A model generated the notes under the pieces. That model saw only the letters and a list, made by a program, of their open reading frames with translations, did not search any database and was not told the DNA's origin. Positions 45,247 through 53,507 of a stretch of 64,000 nt of DNA are shown piece by piece (within the stretch, counting starts at the first letter, position 1; every line of letters begins with the position of its first letter). Made by a program: the position numbers and the translations under genes. Source of the DNA: JBBDIX01 sp050486225 (GTDB taxonomy: Bacteria; Actinomycetota; Nitriliruptoria; Nitriliruptorales; Nitriliruptoraceae); assembly GCA_050486225.1 (NCBI GenBank), contig JBJHCV010000006.1, positions 1-64,000 of the forward strand, in the 5' to 3' direction.

Positions 45247-46358
45247 CAGGCCGCCGCCCGGTCCGGCACTCCGGCCGGTCGGGCGCGACGCCACTGCAGG
45301 AGCGCGTCGGGCCCGACCCCACCGAGTCGTTCGAGCGCCCAGCCCGCGTCCACGTCGACGACGGGTCGGAGTGTCCCGGGCCCGTCTGCGACGTACAGCA
45401 CGATCCGGTCCACGAGGTCGGCGGCGACGAGCGCGGTCGCGAGCATGCGGCCCGGTTCCGCGAGGACGGTCGTGACGTCCCGGTCCGCCAACGCCTGCAG
45501 GGCGGCGACCGGGTCGAGGTGGTCGCCCGACCGCTCGACCCGCACGACCTCGACACCACGGTCGCGGAGGTGCTCGCCGTCCGTCGCGCAGGTGACCACG
45601 ATCGTGCCCTCCCGTACGACCCGCGCGTCTGGGCGCGTCCGCAGCCGGGTGTCGAGGACCACCGCGCGCGGTTGTCGCCCACTCCGGGCGTGATCCTCGT
45701 CGTCGCGGACGTCCAGTCGGGGATCGTCGGCCTCCACGGTCCCCGACCCGACGAGCACGGCGTCGACGGTCGCGCGCAGGCGGTGCACGGCACGCCGGGC
45801 CCGCTGACCGGTCACCCAGCCACCGTCGGCCCCCACGAGTGCACCGCCTACGGTCTGGGCCAGCTTCAGGGTGACGTGGGGACGTGCCCGGGTCGCCACC
45901 GACACGTGACCGGCGACCTGGTCCTCGACGGCCCTCACGAACGGGTCGTCGACGTCGAGCACGTCGACTCGCACGCCCGCGGCCTGCAGCCTGCGGGCAC
46001 CACCGGCCGCGACGCCGCTCGGGTCGAGCCGACCGACGACCACACGGGTCACCCCGGCGTCCAGCAGCGTCTGTGCGCACGACGGTGTACGCCCGACGTG
46101 CGCGCAGGGCTCCAGGGTCACGTACGCGACCAGTTCGCTCGGTCCGGCCGCCAACGACGTCGCTGCGGCGGCCAGCGCCACCGCCTCTGCGTGCGGGCCC
46201 CCGACGGGTCGTGTCGCTCCCTCACCGACGACGCGACCGTCGGCGACCAGCACGCAGCCGACCGGAGGGTTCGGACTCGACAGGCCTCGCGCGGACTCCG
46301 CGAGGGCCACCGCCCTGGCCAGATGGGCACGCTCGGCATCCGCCCGCAGATGCTCCAT
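45246..46358 (-). CDS. ribD: Bifunctional riboflavin deaminase/reductase RibD
   Basis: The 370-aa product has an N-terminal cytidine-deaminase-like domain (zinc motif HAE near residue 56, PCAHVGRTPSC near 84) and a C-terminal DHFR-like reductase domain (LKLAQTVGGALVG; VLVGSGTVEADDPRLDVR). First gene of the riboflavin operon. The 93-bp upstream gap contains no FMN riboswitch. Confidence 0.94.
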   Translation of the reverse strand: MEHLRADAERAHLARAVALAESARGLSSPNPPVGCVLVADGRVVGEGATRPVGGPHAEAVALAAAATSLAAGPSELVAYVTLEPCAHVGRTPSCAQTLLDAGVTRVVVGRLDPSGVAAGGARRLQAAGVRVDVLDVDDPFVRAVEDQVAGHVSVATRARPHVTLKLAQTVGGALVGADGGWVTGQRARRAVHRLRATVDAVLVGSGTVEADDPRLDVRDDEDHARSGRQPRAVVLDTRLRTRPDARVVREGTIVVTCATDGEHLRDRGVEVVRVERSGDHLDPVAALQALADRDVTTVLAEPGRMLATALVAADLVDRIVLYVADGPGTLRPVVDVDAGWALERLGGVGPDALLQWRRARPAGVPDRAAA

Positions 46359-46451
46359 GGTGTGCCTGCCCGGGAGACGGTCGTACGCAGTGGCCAGATG
46401 GCCGCCGCCGAACCGCGAGTCTACGCCGTCCGGCAGCGGCCACCGAGGTGT

Positions 46452-47726
46452 TCAGCCCGTCGCGTCGAGTGCACGATCGAGGTCGGCGATGATGTCGTCG
46501 ATGTGCTCGATGCCGACGCACAGACGCAGCAGGTCCGGCGTCACACCCGCCTGCGCCTGCTCCTCCTCGGTCATCTGACGGTGAGTCGTCGACGCCGGGT
46601 GTGCGACCAACGAGCGCGTGTCACCGATGTTGACCAGCCGCGTGAACAGCTCCACGCTGTCGTGGAACCGCACGGCGGCGTCGTAGCCACCCTTGACGCC
46701 GAAGGTCAGCAGCGCCGACGGCCGTCCCCCCGTGTACTTCTGGGCCAGCTCGTGGTGCGGGGAGTCGGGCAGGCCGGCGTAGCGGACCCATGCGACCTTC
46801 GGGTGCTCCGACAGGTGCCGTGCGACCGCCAGCGCGTTGTCGACGTGGCGTTCCATCCTGAGGTTCAGCGTCTGCAGCCCCTGTAGGATCAGCCAGGCGT
46901 TGAACGGGCTGATCGCAGACCCGGTGTTGCGCAACGGCACCGTGCGGGCACGCCCGATGTACGCCGCGGGACCGAGGGCCTCGTTGTACACGAGCCCGTG
47001 GTAGGCCGGCTCCGGTTCGGAGAGCACCGAGAAGCGATCCGTGTGCTCGGCCCACGGGAACCTGCCCGAGTCGACGATGACGCCACCGAGCGAGTTCCCG
47101 TGGCCCCCCATGTACTTGGTCATGGAGTGCACCACGATGTCCGCACCCCACTCGATGGGGCGCATGAGGGCGGGCGTGGGCACCGTGCTGTCGACGATGA
47201 GCGGCACCCCGTGCGAGTGCGCCATCTCCGCGATGGCCTCGATGTCCGGGATGTTGCCCGCCGGGTTGCCGATCGTCTCCGCGAACACGGCCACGGTGCG
47301 GTCGTCGATGAGTCGCGCGAGCGCCTCGGGGCTGTCGTCGTCGGCGAACCGCACGTCGATGCCCTGGGCCGGCAGCATGTGGGCGAACAGCGTGTACGTG
47401 CCGCCGTAGAGCTGCGGCACCGTGACCACGTTGTTGCCTGCCTGCGCGATGGTCAGGATCGAGTAGTTGATCGCCGCGCTGCCGGCGCTCGTGGCGAGCG
47501 CGGCGATGCCGCCCTCGAGCGCGGCGACGCGCTTCTCGAGCACGTCCTGCGTCGGGTTCATGATGCGGGTGTAGATGTTGCCCTCGACGGCGAGGTTGAA
47601 GAGGTCCGCGCCGTGCTGGGCGTCGTCGAATGCGTAGGCCACCGTCTGGTAGATCGGGACGGCGACTGACTTCGTGGTCGGGTCGGGGGTCTGTCCTGCA
47701 TGGACGGCGAGCGTCTCCGGGTGCAC
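46452..47726 (-). CDS. metY: O-acetylhomoserine aminocarboxypropyltransferase (sulfhydrylase)
   Basis: PLP enzyme making homocysteine from O-acylhomoserine and sulfide. The 424-aa product has the Cys/Met metabolism PLP-family pattern, with the Schiff-base lysine in VHSMTKYMGGHG (near residue 206), SAGSAAINYSILTIA, and the C-terminal GDTRSLVAHPASTTH. It lies 67 bp downstream of metA. The GTG start follows AAGGAT. Confidence 0.94.
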   Translation of the reverse strand: MHPETLAVHAGQTPDPTTKSVAVPIYQTVAYAFDDAQHGADLFNLAVEGNIYTRIMNPTQDVLEKRVAALEGGIAALATSAGSAAINYSILTIAQAGNNVVTVPQLYGGTYTLFAHMLPAQGIDVRFADDDSPEALARLIDDRTVAVFAETIGNPAGNIPDIEAIAEMAHSHGVPLIVDSTVPTPALMRPIEWGADIVVHSMTKYMGGHGNSLGGVIVDSGRFPWAEHTDRFSVLSEPEPAYHGLVYNEALGPAAYIGRARTVPLRNTGSAISPFNAWLILQGLQTLNLRMERHVDNALAVARHLSEHPKVAWVRYAGLPDSPHHELAQKYTGGRPSALLTFGVKGGYDAAVRFHDSVELFTRLVNIGDTRSLVAHPASTTHRQMTEEEQAQAGVTPDLLRLCVGIEHIDDIIADLDRALDATG

Positions 47727-47793
47727 GTGTCATCCTTCGGATCGGGGTCGGGCGGGTGTCGTCGGTTCAGATCGGGTCGGTTCGGGTGGGAGG

Positions 47794-48888
47794 TCAGGCG
47801 GTCGGCTGCGGCGAGGAGCGCCGCAGCGAGGCGAGTGGGTCGTCGGGATCGATGCCGGGCATGAAGGCGACCCCGCGCCGCACGTGGGTGAGGCGATAGA
47901 TCAGGCCGAGCCAGTTGTTGAAGATGGCCTTGCCCGTGTCGCTCCACGTGTCGTCGAGGAACGGTTCGACGCGCTCCTCCGGGAACGGTGGTGCCGGGGC
48001 ACCCCGCTGGACGGCAGCGATGGCCACCTCCAGGTGGTCCCGGACGAGCCGTGACGCCTCGGGTCCGAGGTAGTGCTCCGGCATCGGGGGGATCGCGTCC
48101 AGCGCCCCGTGCAGGTAGCGGTCGAGTTCCCGCTTGTACTCCTTGAGCAGGCTGTTCGCGTCGTACTCCGGGTGGCCCTGCAGGAACACCATGCGCACGC
48201 CGTCACGACTCGTCCCGAGGTGGAAGTCGCCCTCCGCACCCTCGATGAGGATCCGCAGACCCGCGCCGCGCAGCTGGGCCGAGGTCACCTCGTTCCAGCG
48301 GGAGTGCGGGACGTCGAAGCGCGTGTTGGTCCCGTGCAGCAGCGGGTGACTCGTGTCGACCGCGCGGTGTTCGAACACGCCCCAGCGCTTGCTGAGCAGT
48401 GGACGCCGGTGGACGCCGTGCTGCAGCTGCAGCAGGGCGTGGGTCGCGAGACAGGAGCACAGGACCGACGTGACGTTCTCTGCCGCCCACTCCACCACCG
48501 TGCGCAGCGGCTCCCAGAACGCCTCGAGGTCGAGACTCGGGTTCGTGACGTTCGCGCCGGAGATGATCAGTCCGTCCAACCCGTCCTCGCGCAACTGGTC
48601 GAACGTCTCGTAGTACTCGTCGATGTACGCCTGGATCGGCGCCGTCCGCGCGAGGCCGGGGACCGTGAACGGGTGGACGTAGATCTGCACGATCTGGTTC
48701 GCGCTCCCCAGCAGACGCATGTACTGGTGTTCGGTCACTCGCAGTGCCGCGTCGGGCATCATGTTGAGCAGACCGATGTGCAGTTCCCGGATGTCCTGGC
48801 GCAGCGCGTCGTCGAGCGTCACGATCTGCTCACCCCTGGCGCGGAGTTCCGCGAAGGTGGGCAGTGACGAGTGGGCGACGACGGGCAC
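47794..48888 (-). CDS. metA: Homoserine O-acyltransferase, MetA family
   Basis: Activates homoserine with an acyl-CoA for the downstream sulfhydrylase. The 364-aa product has LHIGLLNMMPDAALRVTEHQ at the start, the catalytic Cys146 in LCSCLATHALLQ, and FLQGHPEYD with the His-x-x-Glu pair. At the place where Glu (acetyl-CoA enzymes) or Gly (E. coli succinyl enzyme) decides acyl specificity, this protein reads GANVT (Thr115), so the donor cannot be predicted. The C-terminus is about 50 residues longer than in E. coli MetA. GTG start with GGGAG upstream. Confidence 0.88.
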   Translation of the reverse strand: MPVVAHSSLPTFAELRARGEQIVTLDDALRQDIRELHIGLLNMMPDAALRVTEHQYMRLLGSANQIVQIYVHPFTVPGLARTAPIQAYIDEYYETFDQLREDGLDGLIISGANVTNPSLDLEAFWEPLRTVVEWAAENVTSVLCSCLATHALLQLQHGVHRRPLLSKRWGVFEHRAVDTSHPLLHGTNTRFDVPHSRWNEVTSAQLRGAGLRILIEGAEGDFHLGTSRDGVRMVFLQGHPEYDANSLLKEYKRELDRYLHGALDAIPPMPEHYLGPEASRLVRDHLEVAIAAVQRGAPAPPFPEERVEPFLDDTWSDTGKAIFNNWLGLIYRLTHVRRGVAFMPGIDPDDPLASLRRSSPQPTA

Positions 48889-48984
48889 GGGTGTGGCTCC
48901 CGGGGGTGTTCGGGGTGCGCCGACAGACGCTAGCGGCGCACGGGCACCACGCGCATCCTCCGCAGGGAAACGGTGCAGACCTCG

Positions 48985-48996
48985 CGTGACGTCACG
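48985..48996. promoter_or_regulatory. Perfect palindrome CGTGACGTCACG between the GGDEF gene and metA
   Basis: The 12-bp palindrome lies in the 114-bp gap upstream of metA on its promoter side, about 97 bp from the metA start. It could be an operator for the metA-metY pair. No matching -35/-10 pair or SAM riboswitch is evident in the gap. Confidence 0.35.
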
Positions 48997-49002
48997 GATC
49001 GG

Positions 49003-49935
49003 TCAGACGGCGCACCGGCGCCGGTCGACGGCGAACGCCGACTGGGTCTGCACCCGGCTCTTGACGAACTGCTTGACCTCGGTGGCCGCGGTGACCAGTT
49101 CGGCCGCGTGGTTCACCGACCGGCCCTCACTGGTCGCGATCCCGATGGACACGGTCAGGAACCCGAAGCTGTGGAGTTCGCCGGTCCGATCGGTGATGGA
49201 GATCCCTCCGCGGGCGCGATCCTCCTCGTCGTAGAGGTCCACCACCTGCGCGTCGAACGTCTCGCACACCCTGCTGGCGACCTCCTCGGCCATCTCGGGA
49301 GGGACCACCAGCACGAAGTCGTCGCCACCGACGTGCCCCACGAAGGCCTGCTCGGACTCCTGCGTCGCACGAGTGAGCAGGTCGCCGAGCAGACGGAGCA
49401 CGGCGTCGCCGCGCAGGAACCCGTAGTGGTCGTTGTACGGCTTGAACGCGTCGAGGTCGACGTACAGCAGTGCGACGGGCACCTCTGCAGCCACACGTCG
49501 CGACAGTTCCGACAGGATGGCCTCGTTGCCCGGCAGCCCGGTCAGGGGGTTGAGCGCCCGCTGCTGTGCGCCGCGTCGCACCACCGCCTCGATCCGCGCG
49601 GCGAGCACCCGCGGTTCGAACGGCTTGGACACGTGGTCGTCCGCGCCGGCGCGCAGGGCCTCGACCGCGTCGTCGGCGTGCGCCCTCGCGGTGAGCATCA
49701 GGACCGGCACGTGCGCGAGCGACGCGTCCGCCCTCAGGCGTGACAGCATCTCCAGACCGTCCATGCGCGGCATGTTCACGTCGAGCAGCACGGCGTCGGG
49801 ACGCTCGGCGCGCACGGCCTCGAGTCCGGCCACCCCGTCGCTGGCCTCCACCACCTCCATGCCCTCGAGTTCGAGCACGATGCGCACGACGGCGCGGATG
49901 TCGCCGTCGTCGTCGACCACCAGGACCCTGGTCAC
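49003..49935 (-). CDS. Response regulator with GGDEF (diguanylate cyclase) output domain
   Basis: A 310-aa PleD-like protein: receiver domain (residues 1-118) with acidic pocket VVDDDGD, phosphoacceptor D52 (LLDVNMP), T82 and K104; GGDEF domain (125-300) with the substrate-binding YVDLDAFKPYND and active-site GGDDF (203-207). GGDDF differs from GGDEF by Glu to Asp, a change seen in some cyclases. There is no RxxD inhibitory site upstream of it. The GTG overlaps the rpe stop. No cognate histidine kinase is present. Confidence 0.9.
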   Translation of the reverse strand: MTRVLVVDDDGDIRAVVRIVLELEGMEVVEASDGVAGLEAVRAERPDAVLLDVNMPRMDGLEMLSRLRADASLAHVPVLMLTARAHADDAVEALRAGADDHVSKPFEPRVLAARIEAVVRRGAQQRALNPLTGLPGNEAILSELSRRVAAEVPVALLYVDLDAFKPYNDHYGFLRGDAVLRLLGDLLTRATQESEQAFVGHVGGDDFVLVVPPEMAEEVASRVCETFDAQVVDLYDEEDRARGGISITDRTGELHSFGFLTVSIGIATSEGRSVNHAAELVTAATEVKQFVKSRVQTQSAFAVDRRRCAV

Positions 49936-50615
49936 CCGGTCTCCGCGCTGGTCCGGGCGGCGAGTGCCCGTTCGCGCAGGTCGCGGCACCGGGCTCCGCG
50001 GTCCTCGTGTCCGAACACGGCGGATCCGGCGACGAACGTGTCGGCGCCGGCGCGGGCCGCCGCCGCCACCGTGCCGCTCGCGATCCCGCCGTCGACCTGG
50101 ATGCGGAAGCGCAGACCACGCTGCGCACGCACCTGCACGGCCTCGGACACCTTGCCCAGGGTGTCGGGGATGAGGTCCTGGCCGCCGAATCCGGGCTCGA
50201 CGGTCATGACCAGCAGCATGTCCACGTACGGCAGCAGTTCGTCCACCATCGACACCGGGTGCGCCGGCTTCAGGGCCACGCCGACGAGCCCACCGCGTGC
50301 ACGCAGGTCGTGGACGAGCGACAGAGGATCGTCGTCCACCTCGGGATGGAAGGTGACCGACTCCGCGCCGGCGTCGAGGAACTGCGGCGCGTACCTGCGC
50401 GGATCGGTGATCATCAGGTGGCAGTCGAGCAGGCGATCGGTGGTCGGTCGGATCGAACGCACGATCGGGGGCCCCAGCGTGATGTTGGGCACGTAGTGGC
50501 CGTCCATCACGTCGACGTGGATCATCTCCACGTCGTTCGCCACGGAGTCGATCTCGTCCGCGAGCCGGGAGAAGTCCGCCGACAGGATCGACGGTGCGAT
50601 GCGGGTCTCCCACAT
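49932..50615 (-). CDS. rpe: Ribulose-phosphate 3-epimerase
   Basis: Interconverts ribulose-5-phosphate and xylulose-5-phosphate. The 227-aa TIM barrel shows IAPSILSADFSRL, MIHVDVMDGHYVPNITLGP, LLVMTVEPGFGGQ, and IQVDGGIASGTV with metal-binding His and Asp residues. ATG 50615 follows AGGAGGA. Confidence 0.95.
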   Translation of the reverse strand: MWETRIAPSILSADFSRLADEIDSVANDVEMIHVDVMDGHYVPNITLGPPIVRSIRPTTDRLLDCHLMITDPRRYAPQFLDAGAESVTFHPEVDDDPLSLVHDLRARGGLVGVALKPAHPVSMVDELLPYVDMLLVMTVEPGFGGQDLIPDTLGKVSEAVQVRAQRGLRFRIQVDGGIASGTVAAAARAGADTFVAGSAVFGHEDRGARCRDLRERALAARTSAETG

Positions 50616-50659
50616 GGGTGGCGTCCTCCTGTGGCGATCGATGCTAGTGCCCGAGGAGG

Positions 50660-51943
50660 TCAGGCAGACGCCGGACGTCGCCACCGCGCGATGAACATGC
50701 CGTCCGTCGCGTGTTCGTCGGGCAGCAGCTGCACGGTGTCCTCGAGTTCGAGGCCCTCGAGCGGGACCGACGCGACGTCGACGGTCTCGCGCGTCGTCCA
50801 GGTGCACACCGAGTACACGAGGCGGCCTCCCGGTGCGACGTGGCGCGCGGCAGCGTCGAGGAGTCGGCGTTGCACCGCGGCCAGTTCGTCGACGTCGTCG
50901 GGTCGACGGCGCCACCGAACCTCGGGCCGCCGTCGGCCCGTCCCGAGTCCCGTGCACGGCGCGTCGAGCAGGACGACGTCGTGCGCACCGAGGTCGACCT
51001 CGCCGGCGTCCGCGACGTGCACGTCGACCGCGAGTCCCTGCAGGCGAGCCGCCTCCTCGACCATCGCGGCCCGTCGGGGACTCGACTCGACGGCGGTGAT
51101 CCGTCCGCCCGGTCCGGCAGCCAGCGCGAGCAGCGTCGCCTTGCCGCCGGGCCCCGCACACAGGTCGAGCACGTGCTGGCCCGGCTGGACCTCAGCCGCC
51201 TCGACCACCAGTTGCGAGGCCTCGTCCTGGACCACCGCACGACCGGTGCGGATCGCCTCGAGTCGACCCGGGTCGACACCGGGCGCGCGAACCGCCCACG
51301 GGGTGATCCCGCGTGTGGCAGCGACACCGTTGGCGACGAGTTCCGACACGAGACCGTCGACGTCGCGATTCACCCGCAGGGTCACACCCGGCGAGTCGTT
51401 GTCGGCGGTGAGGATCCGCTCGGTGCGGTCGATCCCGTGGGTGGCCACCAGGTCGTCGACGATCCACGCAGGATGCCCCGTCTCGTGTGCGAGCCGTTCC
51501 ACCTCGTCGACGAGGTTCGACGCCACCGGGTCCCCGCCACGGACCAGCGCACGCAGGACACCGTTGACGAATCCTGCGGCCCCGTCTGCGCGCCCCGACG
51601 GGACGACCTCCCGGGCCAGGCGCACCGACGTGTCGACGGCCGCTCGTGGTTCGACACGGGTGCGCAGGATCTGGGTCGCCCCGAGTCGCAGCACCCATCG
51701 CAACTCGGTCTCCACGTCGTCGAGCGAACGACTCACCAGTTCGGCGAGCACACGTTCGACCGTGCCCTTCCAGCGCAGGGTCTCGTACGCGAGGTTGCTC
51801 GCGAAGGCACGGTCGCGCGCGTCGTGCAGGGCCGCCACCGCCTCGCGTACGGCCACGTTGGACCAGCGGCCGTCCCCCTCGACGGCACGGACCGCGGCGA
51901 GCGCCGCCCGCCGGGCCAGGAGTCCCTCGGCGTCGGGGGTCAC
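50660..51943 (-). CDS. rsmB: 16S rRNA (cytosine-967-C5)-methyltransferase
   Basis: The 427-aa product has an N-terminal NusB-like domain (residues 1-130) and a C-terminal SAM-dependent RNA m5C methyltransferase domain with LDLCAGPGGKAT (motif I), DAPCTGLGTGRRRPE (motif IV Cys) and YSVCTWTTRE (motif VI catalytic Cys). GTG overlaps the fmt stop as GTGA. Confidence 0.94.
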   Translation of the reverse strand: MTPDAEGLLARRAALAAVRAVEGDGRWSNVAVREAVAALHDARDRAFASNLAYETLRWKGTVERVLAELVSRSLDDVETELRWVLRLGATQILRTRVEPRAAVDTSVRLAREVVPSGRADGAAGFVNGVLRALVRGGDPVASNLVDEVERLAHETGHPAWIVDDLVATHGIDRTERILTADNDSPGVTLRVNRDVDGLVSELVANGVAATRGITPWAVRAPGVDPGRLEAIRTGRAVVQDEASQLVVEAAEVQPGQHVLDLCAGPGGKATLLALAAGPGGRITAVESSPRRAAMVEEAARLQGLAVDVHVADAGEVDLGAHDVVLLDAPCTGLGTGRRRPEVRWRRRPDDVDELAAVQRRLLDAAARHVAPGGRLVYSVCTWTTRETVDVASVPLEGLELEDTVQLLPDEHATDGMFIARWRRPASA

Positions 51944-52899
51944 GTCGCGTCCTGCACGGGTCCGCCGAGGACCTCGCCGACCCGAGGGTCGTGACCGTTG
52001 ACGAACGCCGCGGTGTCGGCGGCGCGGCGGCCCGCGGCCTGCAGGCTCCGTACCTCCAGCACCCGCCCGTCACCGCACGCGATCGCCAGCCCGTCGCGTG
52101 AACGTTCGGCGATCACGCCCGGGGTGACGTCGGGCGGCACCGTGGCCGGGGCATCCGCGTCGACAGCACCGAGGATCCGCAGGCCCACTCCGCGAAACGA
52201 GGTGGTGGCGCCCGGACGCGGCGCCGCACTGCGCACGAGGCGTGCGATCTCCACGGCGGGCCGCGACCAGTCGATCACGACGTCGTGCCGGTGGACGCGC
52301 GGCGCGAGGGTCACCCCCACCTCGGGCTGGGGCACGGGTTCGACACCCGCACCGAGATCGACGATCGCATCGGCCAGCACGCCCGCCCCGACGGTGGCGA
52401 GGCGGTCGAGCAGCGACCCGGCGTCGTCGTCCTCGGCGATGGCCACCGACTGCTGGCGCAGGACCGGACCGGTGTCCATGCCCTCGTCGAGCCGGAACGC
52501 CGTGACGCCCGTCACCGTGTCACCGGCACGCAGGGCGTGCTGCACGGGAGCCGCACCGCGCCACCGCGGCAGCAGCGAGAAGTGCAGGTTCACGAAGCCC
52601 CGCCGGGTCGTGTCGAGCACCGCTGGCGGCAGGATCTGCCCGTACGCGACCACGGCACACGCGTCGAGTCCACGGGGACCGAGTTCCTGCACGAGGTCTG
52701 CCGCACGCGCGGGCTGCAGCACCTCGATCCCGAGCTCCTCCGCGGCGACCTTCACGGCGGGTGCGACCATGCGCCGACCCCTGCCTGCGGGGCGGTCAGG
52801 ATTGGTGACCACGACCTCGACGTCGATGCGCGGGTCGGCGACCAGGTGCCGCAGCGCGACGACTGCGACCTCGGGCGTGCCGAGGAATCCGATGCGCAC
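51940..52899 (-). CDS. fmt: Methionyl-tRNA formyltransferase
   Basis: Formylates initiator Met-tRNA. The 319-aa product starts with GFLGTPEVAVVALRHL; the family signature VNLHFSLLPRWRGAAPVQHAL contains catalytic Asn and His, and RLDEGMDTGPVL follows. GTG 52899 begins two bases after the def stop, so the def-fmt pair is tightly coupled, as is typical. Confidence 0.95.
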   Translation of the reverse strand: MRIGFLGTPEVAVVALRHLVADPRIDVEVVVTNPDRPAGRGRRMVAPAVKVAAEELGIEVLQPARAADLVQELGPRGLDACAVVAYGQILPPAVLDTTRRGFVNLHFSLLPRWRGAAPVQHALRAGDTVTGVTAFRLDEGMDTGPVLRQQSVAIAEDDDAGSLLDRLATVGAGVLADAIVDLGAGVEPVPQPEVGVTLAPRVHRHDVVIDWSRPAVEIARLVRSAAPRPGATTSFRGVGLRILGAVDADAPATVPPDVTPGVIAERSRDGLAIACGDGRVLEVRSLQAAGRRAADTAAFVNGHDPRVGEVLGGPVQDAT

Positions 52900-52901
52900 G
52901 G

Positions 52902-53462
52902 TCAGCCCAGGCCACCGAGCAGCAGGTTGCCCGGTCGGGACGGACGGTCGTCGAGTCCCTGTTCGAGGCGGTACACGCGCATCGCCTCGGTGGCCGCGCG
53001 CCGATCGTGGGCCGCGAGGTGGTCGATGAACAGCACGCCGTCGAGGTGATCCATCTCGTGCAGCCAGATGCGCGCCAGGTGTCCCTCGAGCCGCGCCGTG
53101 TGCTCCTCGCCGTCGAGGTCCTGGTGGCGCACCTCGACGCGCAGCGGCCGCTCCAGCGGGTAGAACAACCCGGGCAGCGACAGGCATCCCTCGTCCCCGT
53201 CCTGCAGTTCCTCCGAGGCGTCGACCAGCACCGGGTTGACGACCGCCCCGCCGATCACCTCGTCCTCGTCGTGGGACTCCCAGGTGAACAGCCGTCGGAG
53301 CACGCCGACCTGGTTGGCGGCCAGTCCGACCCCCTCGGCGGCGCGCATCGTCTCCAGCATGTCGTCGGCGAGGCGGCGCAGTCGTCCGTCGAAGTCGTCG
53401 ACGGTGCGGGCACGCTGGCGCAGCACGGGATCACCGAAGACACGGATCTCCAGAAGCGACAC
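52902..53462 (-). CDS. def: Peptide deformylase
   Basis: Removes the formyl group from nascent proteins. All three motifs are present in the 186-aa protein: GVGLAANQ (GxGxAAxQ), EGCLSLPG and the metal-binding HEMDH (HExxH). GTG 53462 follows GGAGG. Confidence 0.96.
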   Translation of the reverse strand: MSLLEIRVFGDPVLRQRARTVDDFDGRLRRLADDMLETMRAAEGVGLAANQVGVLRRLFTWESHDEDEVIGGAVVNPVLVDASEELQDGDEGCLSLPGLFYPLERPLRVEVRHQDLDGEEHTARLEGHLARIWLHEMDHLDGVLFIDHLAAHDRRAATEAMRVYRLEQGLDDRPSRPGNLLLGGLG

Positions 53463-53507
53463 CGGCGGCCTCCACGTCGGGTGGAACGTCGAGGGTACGC
53501 CCGTGCG

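Noticed and set aside
46359..46451. FMN riboswitch before ribD
   Set aside because: The 93-bp gap has none of the conserved FMN aptamer blocks and is too short.
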